A stretch of 49,824 nucleotides of DNA from Phallusia fumigata (lineage: Eukaryota > Chordata > Ascidiacea > Phlebobranchia > Ascidiidae), in NCBI GenBank assembly GCA_008931825.1, contig QXVZ01031370.1:1-49824 (forward strand), read 5' to 3'. The notes below the pieces were generated by a model. The model was given only the letters and a program-made list of their open reading frames with translations, was not told the DNA's origin and made no database searches. Position 1 is the stretch's first letter. Every line of letters starts with the position of its first letter. A program made the position numbers and the translations under genes. Shown piece by piece: positions 39,547 through 49,824 of the stretch.

Positions 39547-40989
39547 CTTTTTCTATTTCTTGCTTTTCAAAAGGAAATTTTTTACCATATATGCAACATT
39601 CCAAGTTTATAGACACAACTATGCCAAACATATTATTCTACCTTCATCTGTAATAAAAGCATAGTGGATAAACTTTGAGTGTTCTTTTTTAAGTATAGCT
39701 TGGCTCAAACTGCAATAATTCCCAAGCAATATGCATAGGTTTGTCCTTAGCATTTCCAGTTATTAATGTTTACTGGTACAACTAGAAATCTTAAACTGAT
39801 TGCGAATTGCACTGAACCCAGCAACGTTGGTAATTCTTTTAGTGCGCGGAAATAGTTGGACGCGACATTTGTTAACACTTGACCTCCTTCCAGGTTTCCT
39901 TCTGGTCGCTTGGGAAACCACCGAATATTTTCCCGGGCGAATCTCTCTTCGGCAAATTATAGCTCCCCGGCACCAGCAGCGGATAAGACTTAACGTCCTA
40001 CCATAGAATACTACAAAACACACTAAAAGCTTCTATAGTTCAACAACAATCTTGGTTTAAAACTTTTGGGGCTTGCGACCGTCTTCACGGCAATCAGGCA
40101 ACATACAAACATTTTGTAGCACACACACGCGCACACCACAAACTAAAAGAGTTCAGCAGTTTTTCTTTTCTGGGGTGCCAGATGGCTTGTAGCTTAGCGC
40201 TTGCGCACAAAAGATGATCGAAACTTATCTGAACTCTCACAGCAAAGTGTAATTGTTATCGCATCAAGCATTGATATTTATTACCTTTTGTGTAATATGT
40301 CTCTTCACTTGATACAAGACAAGACGTTGCGACTTGAAACAAAAGTCGATTGCGTGCAGGCTNGGCCTCACCATAAAAGTAAGGTTTCATTGTTCCAGCT
40401 GTTATTTCACCATAATTCAATTTCGAGTCGTGTGATGAGCGCGTTATAAATGTAGGAAATTGGGATGAGTGCGAAGTGCAAAAGCCCTTGAGAAGCACTC
40501 ACATATTTGTAAAGCTAGGGGCAAAAGATGCTTGGGGCATGAAAGTCACATGGTCCAGTATATCAGGCATATTTAATGTAAATTTTAATTCATCGTTCAA
40601 TGCTTGGAGTCTTGGAATGATTCTTGAAAACGGAATTTATCACTTTATCAAAAATTCCACTTTACCACTCATCCTGTCAGTTTCGTACTAAATTCTAAAG
40701 CGACTTCAAGTCTGAAAAATTTAAAGGTCGTCGAACCAATGTAACTGTCAACATATTCGTCAACACCATGTACAGTGTCCAGCTCTCAACCATGGTAAGA
40801 AGCACCACCCAATACATGTAGCATGGCAGCCGCCAACGTACAATGAAACCACACACTAACATTTCCATTGCATTGCCTATGCATGTAGACTTACTTTTAT
40901 TTTGCTTCGTATCTCCTTATTTATTTATTTTCTATTTTCGCATGTCTTTTTCTTTCTCCATTTGCTTCTGACGTTTCGCATGACGTCAG
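39547..40989. other. RECQL5 5' flank and region upstream of the GlyR-like gene
   Basis: Between the RECQL5 start (-) and the first recognised GlyR exon (+). It should contain both promoters and the first GlyR coding exons (signal peptide and the segment before the ligand-binding domain), but I could not identify those exons. An N is at 40363. The hydrophobic frame just upstream of 40980 is a pyrimidine tract read as protein. Confidence 0.45.
40363..40363. other. Single ambiguous base N
   Basis: N in the region upstream of the GlyR-like gene, where its first exons are expected. Flanks are not duplicated, so some sequence could be missing here. Confidence 0.8.
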
Positions 40990-43900
40990 AACGCCCTGTG
41001 AACGTCACAGTTAGCATTTACGTCAACAGCTTTGGATCAATTGCGGAAACTACAATGGTGAGTTCCGTTACAAGCGAGGCTAAAGACTTCGTAAAAAGTG
41101 TAGAAAATAATGAGCAATCTGTAATGTAGAAAAATTTAGCGGACAGCATTGTTTCCTATAACATCTTAGTTTGCATTTTCACATTTAAAATTTGTCATTT
41201 TGTCACCCTAAGTGACCTTTCACTATTTTTCATCGACTAATTTTTTATTTTGTACCGGATGTTTATGTGTATGTACTCATCACAGTAACTAATTCTTTGT
41301 ACCCCCGCAGCCAAGAACTAAAAAATATTAAAAACTTCTGTCATTAAAATTTCATCACTTTCGGATCAAGTTTCACCGCAACCTAAAACCGGTTGTATCG
41401 GGTAACCCCCTTTATCGCGACAGGACTACCGGCTCAATATCTTTCTACGATGTCGATGGAACGACCCCCGACTTGCGTTCGTGAATTACGAAGAGGAGGC
41501 CATCGCTCTACATCCATCTATGCTGGAGGAAATATGGAAACCCGATATATTTTTTGCGAACGAAAAACATGCCAACTTCCACAAGGTAAAGATTGCTTAG
41601 TATATCGGGCGCACATAGTCTTAAAACGAGAAAAAGTTTGGTATAACTCCAAAATTAAGAAATTTTGCACAAAATATTCGGACACAAAAAGATAGAAATT
41701 TGTTGGTTTATTCTAGAAATATGTTCTACGATTTCTTTCACCAAGCGAAATAAACTCAACTCAAAAACGCCACCCAAAACAATCTTATCTAACTTTGCGT
41801 ACAGTTTACAGCTAAAATTTGTTTCAACTTCTTGCAGGTGACCACTGAAAACAAGTTGTTGCGCATTTACAAGAACGGCGACATTTATTCGAGTATTCGG
41901 TTGACACTCACCCTGGCTTGCGCGATGCATTTGCACAACTTTCCCATGGACATTCAAACGTGCAAGATGCAACTGGAAAGCTGTAAGTAGCGAGTTACTC
42001 TTGCAACAATGTAAGGCAACAAAGCTAATATAATTACATGCTGTTGAACAACTTGGACAAAATGCTATATTTGTCAATGTATAGCATAATGTTCGAGCTA
42101 TATATAAGTATGTAGCTTAGGTTTGGGCAGACAAGTTATTCATCATCCTTAGCCTATATATATTGCGCCAAAAACGTATGAGGCGTGAGTGGTTTGGTTT
42201 CTAGAATAGTAATGTTAATGAAACCAAAACAATGTGTCCGTCTACATGGATTGTGTAACGATTTAAGCTCGGCATTTCAAACATCTAGTTATGTGATTGT
42301 CAGTTCCGCTCCGTTTGCAACCGCAATTACGACGTATGTCATTTATCTTAAACGATTAACCTGATTGGTTTCGATAAATCGATTTTTGCTCAATAAACTG
42401 ATTTTGCATTCAGTGTGGCAATTAGTCACGTGTGAAAATTGACCAATCGTGTAGGGCAACGCCCAATTTGCCCCGCCTACCGGTAGCAAATTGTTCTGGA
42501 TCAATTTCATTGTTAACATTATATGCGACTAAATACAAAGCTTGTATAAAAGGTTGTATTTAGATCCTCACTGGTCTATAGGCTGGCCTGCATAGGTGGG
42601 TCGTTATTGTTAATGTACATTAACGCTTGCAAACAAGTCGTGGTTATTTTTGAAACTTGATTATTACAGTTGGTTACGACATGCGAGACTTGGCTTTCCA
42701 GTGGAAGCAAGACGGGGTTGCGGTGCAGATGCCAGAAACTTTAACTTTGCCGCAGTTCAAGATTCTCGGCTACAAACTCCAATCCAGCCCCAAGGTTTAC
42801 CAAACAGGTAATGAATTAAATGAACAAATGAGTTACACCGTAAAAATGGGACGAATGTTCGCTGCATATGGCGGTTGCAACTTTGGGACACAAACGCACT
42901 TCAAGGAGCCACTTACTTACCACCATTCATTTAATGACGTATTACCGAGAACCATCTAAACACTTCACAAAAGTCCAGTTTCTGTAGTTTCGGAACATAA
43001 AAGTCTTAAGGGAATTAAATTTCGCAGACACAGTTAGGAAGTGACGGAGAAAATATTTATTGGCTTTTCATCAAAATACAAGTTTTGCGTTTTTAGTGGT
43101 TACGCACTTCGACGGGTCAAAAGCGTTTTTAACAACAACATTCCGGTCGATATTACAAAGGAAATATTGACTCGTTGCCAAAGAGTGCGGGATAAACCAT
43201 TATTTATGCAGGGTTTTCCATGCTGATCCGTTTATGTCAAAGCAAAACCTGTTTAACTGACCAGTTAAAAAGGTTCCGTGTAATCCAATACACGGGATAT
43301 GGAAGCGGGTCGATCAAAGTTAAACCATTTAGTGTTCTGTCTAATCATGTCTGCTGGGAAAAACTTTGCTCAAATAAATGAATAAATCGTATTTAAATAT
43401 TAAAAGGAAAAAATGTAACTATGCAATGCTAAAGCAGCCCTACTCATAGGTTTGGAATGGAATAAACAAACACATGCACAAATCTACACAAATGCAGTAC
43501 ACAATGCGAATAGCACCAAGCAGTCGCAACTCAAATTGCGCCAAGTGATAACAACTATCTCACAAATTCAACCACAGGTGATAACGACCTATTCCTAATT
43601 ACAGGATCTTTCACCTGTATCGAAGTCATCTTTATTTTGAAGAGAGAGATGGGATATTACATGATCCAGACTTACGTTCCTTCCACAATGATCGTCATCC
43701 TCTCGTGGGTGTCGTTCTGGATCAACATGGACGCTGCACCAGCCCGGACAGCATTGGGAATCACAACTGTGCTGACGATGACAACACAGAGTTCGGGAGC
43801 GCGTGCCTCTCTACCCAAGGTTAGTTTGTATGTAACCGATGTCACATTGTTGATTCTAGATTTTGTATTTTCGGCGTCTTGTACCTTGAACATTGCGGTT

Positions 43901-45025
43901 TGTTTAACAATAACAATTGGGTTTTAGCTTGTGTTTCTCCACGCAAGACCCTTATAAAGCGGCATTGCTTCAACCCAGTGAAACGAAAAGTGTTGATCCA
44001 AAATCGAGTACACCAGCTTAATCCATGTAAAAATGGTCCAACGAAACTGGGTGTTGTTTTGCTCTCCTACCATAAAAAACAAAATTTTACGACTTGTTGT
44101 GCAGGTATCATATGTAAAGGCTATAGACGTGTGGATGGCGGTGTGTTTGCTCTTTGTCTTCGCCGCTTTGCTAGAGTTCGCAGTGGTCAACTTTCTGTCA
44201 CGACAGCAGAAGCAGTTACTGAAGATAAACCGAAGCTGGATCACCAAACAAGCGGTATCGATACATGTTTTCCTAAGCCAACATATAATACCCATTGCAT
44301 ATATCGTCGTTATTTTCGGCAAACTCGATATAGCAGCTGGCACAATTTACTATGCCTTTAATATTTACTATATTATCTCTAGAGTGATAGAGAGACCAAA
44401 CAAATTGGTTTGAAGTCAGTGTGACGCAATAACGCCATCCACTAACCAATATCTTTGAAGTTCCTATTTTATTTCGGGCCCAAATGTGACCGACTAGGCA
44501 AAGCGACAATACTAATTTAAATCTACACTGCAGCAATTTCTGAGGAGATCTTCAGCCAATAATAAACTCAACACCACTTCGGTACCAGAAACAACAGTGC
44601 CAGAGGTTGATGACGCAGATAGTGACGTCAGTTACCGTGTAATCGGACGACCCCCATTAAAAGTACGTTGAAAGTTTTAGGCTATGGATCCAACGGTATG
44701 TTGAACATCGGTTGGGTTTTCGTTCAGATCGGGGAATCCAGTAAAAAAAAGAACACAGCAGACAACTACAAGGGAAAAGCACAAACTATCGACGCTATTT
44801 CGAGAATTATTTTTCCCTCTATTTTCATTATCTTTAATCTGTTCTACTGGATTTGTTACAAGGTAAGTTTGAGGCTGCAGTGTCTTTGGATCATTGTGTA
44901 GTCCTACAAGATCTCTGTTGGTGGAAGGATAAATACTGTAATTACACAAGTTTACAACAAGTGTTTCTCTACAGATTCAAAACAACGCGGAAGAACAACA
45001 TTTAGATGGCGCAATTCGACTCTGA
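40990..45025 (+). CDS. Glycine-receptor-like Cys-loop anion channel subunit (N-terminal exons not found)
   Basis: Exons 40990-41057, 41424-41585, 41838-41982, 42670-42807, 43605-43819, 44105-44254, 44534-44662, 44728-44862, 44975-45025; all phases agree, about 396 aa. Seen: [24 protein letters not shown] with the ligand-site arginine, [11 protein letters not shown], the Cys loop [17 protein letters not shown]1 [17 protein letters not shown]2 [21 protein letters not shown] (anion-selective PAR and pore), TM3 [18 protein letters not shown], a short M3-M4 loop, and TM4 [17 protein letters not shown]. Loop C reads [13 protein letters not shown], keeping Tyr, Thr and Phe of the glycine site but only one cysteine of the second GlyR disulfide. 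The exon 6 donor is the least certain boundary. It should form pentameric chloride channels at synapses. Which alpha-type it is cannot be told. Confidence 0.93.
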
Positions 45026-45184
45026 TCGCATTCTTCACCCCTATCATTTTCCTGCAAGCTGTAAAAAGGCGCAAGTTGACGTTCGTGCTTCCACCCAAAG
45101 CCATTCGTTGCGATTTGTGTCAATTTAGCAAAATCTTTGAACCTGTCATTTTACAGTACATGACTTGTAAATATATTTTAATGA

Positions 45185-45190
45185 AATAAA
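45185..45190 (+). terminator. AATAAA polyadenylation signal of the GlyR-like gene
   Basis: AATAAA 160 bases after the stop codon at 45023-45025. Confidence 0.55.
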
Positions 45191-45244
45191 GATCTAAACG
45201 CCCCAGTAAAAGTTGCAAGCTCGGTCATTAAACACAATCAGTTA

Positions 45245-45337
45245 GAACAACCCTGCATAGACATCATATTATTACGATGTGTGATTTCCATGGAAGGTCC
45301 ATGTGTAACTGTGACGTCATCGTATTGCTAAAACAAC
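45245..45337 (+). repeat. Dispersed repeat, copy 2
   Basis: Partner of 27351-27445, same orientation, about 93 bases, ending in a TGACGTCATCG block. Lies between the GlyR-like gene and DERA. Confidence 0.7.
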
Positions 45338-45692
45338 AAATCAGTTTGCAGCGCAGTTTCCTGTTTGAACAAAATTTGCAGAGTTTTAAGGTTTTGTTAT
45401 GTGAAGGTTTGCGTGGAAAAAATGTGGAAAAAACAATGTTTTACCAAAACCAGCGACGTATTGTGAGCCAGATCAGGAAAAAATCAAATTAGACATAAGT
45501 AAAAAAGTCCTCATAAAATAGTCAGTTCGTCAGTCCGTTTGTGTAGATGCTGTACCCACAGCAAACATGACAAATCCACATTTAGTGCCCAAGACTATGG
45601 TATTTTATGCACTAAAAATTGCACAAATTATCACATTTCAAATTGCTAGAATTGACCCTATAAATTGATAAACGATCGAACATCAAGTAAAA

Positions 45693-47028
45693 ATGGAAAA
45701 CCCTGGCACTGCATTGGATCTTGGTTGGATACAAAAAACTACAATTAATCTGCCGGCAGTTGAAAGGAGAGCAGCAACTTTGCGGACAAGAAGAACTGTG
45801 AAGAAGTCATGGCAAGCAGCGTGGTTACTTCGAGCTGTTACTTGCATTGATCTTACAACTTTGTCTGGAGACGACACTAGCAGCAATGTTTCAAGGCTTT
45901 GTTATAAAGCAAAACATCCAATAAGAGCTGATTTATTGAAAGGTGAATTTTGTTTTACGCCAATGTTTGCACCCAGTGTTTAAATTTTGGGTTGTTTGTT
46001 GGTTTTTCTAGTTAATTTTGTTCAGTCCAACGAATCGACTGGGTTGGGGCACCAACACTTAAATTTATTGGTCAGAAAACATAGAAGCAGCAACCTTACG
46101 ATTGCAATGCAGTCATAGTGACCAAGGCATTTTGGGAGCATCAGTGAAGGATACTGTGAATGCAACAATAAAAACAATTGACACTTTTGCATGTAAAGCC
46201 ATACTCAGGTTAAGTCCATTGTAGCAAGGCTTTAGGCAAATTAAATGTTTTAAGCTCGAGTCTGCTGCCTTTAGGTTTAGTATGCTAACATTTAACTGAT
46301 CTTGCAAAACTTGCTTTTCAGCTATGGGCATGGAAGATGCTGGTATAGAAGTCGGTGCAGTCTGTGTCTACTCATCTCGTGTTCCAGAGGCAATTAAGTT
46401 CTTGAAACAAGCTGGTGCAACTTCAATTCCAGTTGCCTCTGTCGCAACTGGGTTTCCTGCAGGGCAAACTCCACTAGAAACCAGGGTCGAGGAAATCAGA
46501 AGGGCTGTCAAAATGGGCGCCACTGAAATTGATATCGTCATCTCAAGAACAAAGGCCTTGCAAGGTGATTGGCAGGGAGTGTATGATGAGGTTAAGGTTT
46601 GCAAGGAAGCTTGTGGGGACAATGCACACATGAAAACTATTCTTGGGACTGGGGATTTAGGAACCCTTACCAATGTCTACAAAGCAAGCTTGGTTGCGAT
46701 GATGGCAGGGTCGGATTTCATTAAAACCTCAACCGGAAAAGAGGGTGTCAATGCCACATTGCCTGTTGGTTTGGTGATGGTTCGAGCTATCAGAGATTAT
46801 TACCACAAAACAGGTGTCAAAGTCGGGTTTAAACCTGCAGGAGGAATAAGAAGTGCAAAGGATGCATGCACATGGCTTGCACTGATGAAAGAAGAGCTTG
46901 GTGATGAATGGATGAAAAATGATTTGTTTAGGATCGGTGCATCTTCTCTTCTGACAGATATTGAGAGGCAACTCTACCATTTTGTCACTGGAAGATATGC
47001 GGCTGCCCATCAGCTACCTCTGGCTTAG
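45693..47028 (+). CDS. DERA: Deoxyribose-phosphate aldolase, two exons
   Basis: Exons 45693-45942 and 46322-47028 join in phase (G|CT) to 318 aa, the same length as human DERA. The cytosolic class I aldolase splits 2-deoxyribose-5-phosphate into glyceraldehyde-3-phosphate and acetaldehyde in deoxynucleoside salvage. Visible: ARRTVKK-like region TRRTVKKSWQAAWLL, IDLTTLSGDDTSSN, GATEIDIVISR, FIKTSTGKEGVNAT, and the Schiff-base region VGFKPAGGIRSAKDA. C terminus FVTGRYAAAHQLPLA matches the family. The start ATG gives MENPGTALDLGWI, aligning with the eukaryotic N terminus. GSTCD follows on the same strand after only 242 bases. Confidence 0.97.
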
Positions 47029-47270
47029 TCGTGTATTCATTTGTCACTTACACTTCACAATCATTTTTACAAATGCATTTTACATTATTAGTTCCACCTC
47101 TATTAAGGTATTAAATCTATGTAGTGCGCTGTGGTCATTGACAGAAATTGTGGCATAAAAGTGTGTGCTGGTGTGATAGCAAACAGACTTTGGTGATATA
47201 AGATTTTGTTGAATATTGTGTATTTGCTATTAATCGCTGTTATATTCTCACATAGGAACAATTAGGCAAA

Positions 47271-49555
47271 ATGGATGTTGATACTGTTTTTCTGAGTAAG
47301 GAACTTGTCAATAACGGAGAGATGTACAGCTATTCAACACAAACTGTAATGCTTGTTGCCGCTTACTGTGAAAAAGTTGAATTGAACCTTTGCTTGGTGA
47401 CCGAAGCAACAAATGATGAACCAGAGGGAATTGGTGGTATAAAAGAACCACAGGAATGTTTTAACAGTATTTTTACCAAATCATTCAACGAAATTCCCAA
47501 ACAAGTTGCTGACTGTCGTTTCCCTGTTATCCTCATGCACAAACAGACATATGTTGTATCTGGGTTGTGTCACGTGATCAGACAAATCATTAAGTTGACT
47601 TGCAAGAAATATGATCCTTCTTTGAAAGACCTTTTGGGCCACAAACAATGTTGCCTAAAAGCTTCATCTGAAGTGAGCTCAAGGACAAAGTTATGTGAAG
47701 TCACTGCTCCACATGTTGTTGACAAATGGATGGCTGCCAACACATTATGTAAAGTAGATAACCTTCCTGCAGCAATTAAAGAACTTGAGGCCATTTTGCA
47801 GCGCCCTGTTGTTATTCACAACATGGACAAATGCCAGCGAGTTGTGCTTGAACGCATTAACAAGCTTGATAGTAAAACAAAAGATGAACCACTTGCAAAA
47901 GTAAGCAAAACCATGCAGCGAACTGTAAAGAAGGTTGTCAAAACACAAGATTTGCCACCGTTACAACACACTTTCGTTGAAGGTGTTGACTTTGCACTTT
48001 CCGATTTGGCTCTTTTGCCTTTGGTTCACAACTTTATAACGTTTCATTTAGAAAATCTCAATGATTTACTGGAAAATATCCCATTGACTATGAAGTGGTA
48101 TCACAGACTACAAAGTATACCAAAACTTGAAGCTGCTTTAAAGTTGTGCGGTGTTGATTTTATTAGTGTGCATAGACTGTTTGACGGCAAAACTTCAGTT
48201 TTCGAAGAAGGAAAATGCCAAGTCCTCGAACTGGGTGATAAATCGCAAGTGCAGCCGAACAAGCAAGTATTGTTCTTTTGCCAATAAATTGTATTACTTG
48301 TGTATTATTTTGCATAACTTTCATAAATTTTAGAAAAACTTTGGAAAAAACCCTGAGAAGAGATCTACCTTTGATCATGGAAAAACTAAATGAACATGTT
48401 GATGTTAACTTTAAAGAATTGAACGAAACAGAGATTAAAATTGACTGGAATGTTGTTCCGAAAGATGTTCATCCAACTATGGTTAGATTTCAAGTTTGCT
48501 GATTATTGTTAAGATCACCAACTATACAACTAAAATTTGACTGTTTTTTGTCAGGGGGAACTTCCCTCTGCAAGGGCGCTTCGGAAATGCCAGCAAATGG
48601 AAAACCTCATTTTTGCCGTCAAACAAATATGCAAAGATGGAGATGTCATAGTAGATTTCTGCTGTGGTGGAGTGAGTAGAAATTGCTGATTTAAGTAACT
48701 CGCAGTAATTGTTAAACTATCCACAGGGTCATGTTGGGATTTTACTCGCACACTTTCTTCCCAAGTGTAAAATAATTTTGATTGAAAACAAAGAAGAATC
48801 CCTAGACCGTGCAAGAGCAAGGATTCAAAACCTTGGAATGATGAACATTACAATCTATCAATGCAATTTGGAACACTACAGGTACCGACCAAAACATAAG
48901 CTTAAGTTTAGTTGAAAACTAAACATTCCAAACAGCAGGAAAAAAATAGTTATCTGTTTTCAAACCTTTTGCAACTGGCAATAGGTTTTGGCATTTTAAA
49001 AAATAGACCAGAATTTTGCAATGACTAAATGTGATTTCAGAGGAAAATTTGACATTGGTGTTGCCCTTCATGCATGTGGAGTTGCTACTGACATGGTGCT
49101 GCACGAATGCATGGAAAGAAATTCGTCTTTTGTGATCAGCCCCTGTTGTTATGGGAGAATAGTTAACACAGACAAGATAGCTTACCCCCAGAGGTTTGTC
49201 TTTGGGTGAATTGACAATAATTGCTTTATTCCGTATTCATATGTTTTGTGCAGTAAAAGTTTTAAAAATATCCCAACATCATTCGATGAAATGCTTGTGC
49301 TTGGACGAGGAGGAGATCAAACATCATGGAATTTTGAGAGTGGAAAGGCTAAGCAAGGTTTAAACTTTTTGTTGTTCAGACGTAGTTCTTTTCTATGAAT
49401 GTTTACATTTGACAGGCAAACAGTGCATGGGAATCATGGATACCGACCGACTAAATGCAGCGAAGGATCGAGGTTACAAAACAGAATTGTATTCACTGCA
49501 TCCGCAAAACTGTTCACCAAAAAACAACCTTCTTGTTGGTGTTTTTATTTCTTAG
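47271..49555 (+). CDS. GSTCD: GSTCD, glutathione S-transferase C-terminal domain-containing protein, seven exons
   Basis: Exons 47271-about 48271, 48334-48481, 48555-48671, 48727-48881, 49041-49193, 49254-49357, 49416-49555; about 605 aa (human about 633). Exon 1 carries the N-terminal and GST-C-like helical region. Exons 3-7 carry a methyltransferase-like fold: VIVDFCCGGGHVGILLAH (SAM-binding motif I), IILIENKEESLDRA, FDIGVALHACGVATDM, SPCCYG, and KQCMGIMD...NCSPKNNLLVGVFIS. The biochemical role of the family is poorly defined; a SAM-dependent activity is inferred from the motif. The exon 1 to 2 junction is uncertain. The best donor by consensus (GTATTG, exon end 48266) is out of phase, whereas a weak GTTCTT donor at 48272 keeps the frame. 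Start ATG follows a CACATAG acceptor-like site. Confidence 0.9.
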
Positions 49556-49634
49556 CAGCTGTTGTGTCAAATTTAATTTTAAAGATGCATCTGTTTTCTT
49601 GGTTCCCACATACAAATCAAAATACAATAGTTCA

Positions 49635-49801
49635 TTATTTGATGCGACAGTTCTTCAGGGTTTTCACTTTGCACAACCCCTTTCCCTCCACTTTGAATGG
49701 AATGCCTTTGTAGCACGCCACACATTCATCATTGGTTTTCAAGTCAGGTTGCACCTTTTCCCATACTTTCTTTTTCGGATTAAGCATAGTATCTGGTTCA
49801 C
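49635..49801 (-). CDS. AIMP1: AIMP1 (p43/EMAPII) last coding exon, partial gene
   Basis: Last exon of the tRNA-synthetase-complex scaffold protein AIMP1, whose C-terminal EMAPII/OB-fold domain binds tRNA. After a CATCAG acceptor (exon starts 49801) it reads GEPDTMLNPKKKVWEKVQP, then LKTNDECVACYKGIPFKVEG, and ends NCRIK with TAA at 49635-49637. This matches the AIMP1 C terminus and is distinct from the related tail of tyrosyl-tRNA synthetase. The upstream exons lie beyond the window. It is convergent with GSTCD: the two stop codons are only 79 bases apart, so the 3' UTRs probably overlap. Confidence 0.93.
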
Positions 49802-49824
49802 CTGATGAGGAAATGGCCAAATTA

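Noticed and set aside
40902..40989. Hydrophobic signal-peptide-like leader directly before the GlyR exon
   Set aside because: It starts at TTG and is a T/C-rich tract ending in CAG, so it reads as the intron's polypyrimidine tract and acceptor, not coding sequence.
43879..44361. 160-residue + strand frame overlapping the GlyR TM3 exon
   Set aside because: Out of frame with the conserved TM3 exon 44105-44254, and includes intron sequence.
49635..49801. Tyrosyl-tRNA synthetase C-terminal domain
   Set aside because: The GEPDxxLNPKKKxWE and TNDECVAxYKG pattern fits AIMP1 rather than the tyrosyl-tRNA synthetase tail.

Overview
The window is eukaryotic: dense, multi-exon, AT-rich DNA with short GT-AG introns. 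It carries animal and chordate families (glycine-receptor-type Cys-loop channel, TBC1D9, RECQL5, GSTCD, AIMP1, SMIM18-like small membrane proteins). Compact introns and pyrimidine-AG acceptors just upstream of several start codons suggest an invertebrate chordate with spliced-leader use, most likely a tunicate such as Ciona. That identification is inference. Gene names come from reading translated exons against remembered family sequences; no search was run.

Layout. 1-6969: three + strand class I phosphatidylinositol transfer protein (PITP) genes, the first cut by the window edge, all uninterrupted by introns, with an intronless deoxyhypusine hydroxylase gene (DOHH, - strand) between the first and second. 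6970-10074: about 3 kb with no gene I can support. 10075-19757: a 22-exon TBC1D9-type Rab-GAP gene on the - strand. 21372-22375: a two-exon Ras-like gene (+) that lacks the residues that normally hold Mg2+. 23624-39546: an 18-exon RECQL5 helicase gene (-). Its 6-kb intron 10 contains four small + strand single-pass membrane protein genes, three of them clear paralogs resembling SMIM18. 40990-45025: the body of a glycine-receptor-like anion channel (+, first coding exons not found). 45693-47028: deoxyribose-phosphate aldolase DERA (+, 2 exons). 47271-49555: GSTCD (+, 7 exons). 49635-49801: last coding exon of AIMP1 (-), tail to tail with GSTCD.

The exon chains of RECQL5 (3,276 nt, 1,091 aa), DERA (957 nt, 318 aa) and the GlyR body close in frame. 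TBC1D9 fails to close at one exon, exactly at the catalytic arginine-finger region. GSTCD needs a weak donor to close.

The assembly has seven single N characters. Four of them (1968, 15062, 33993, 36869) each separate two adjacent near-identical copies of 105-330 bp, so these are probably contig-join or allele artefacts. One duplicates part of a RECQL5 exon. Mobile elements are small and non-autonomous: two hAT-like MITEs, one TA-target MITE, two foldback elements with a hammerhead-like core, and a dispersed repeat pair.

Most interesting items: the nested SMIM18-like cluster, the 9-residue SUMO-site repeat in RECQL5, the degenerate Ras-like protein, the PITP array with altered membrane-docking tryptophans, and the GlyR lacking one cysteine of its second disulfide.
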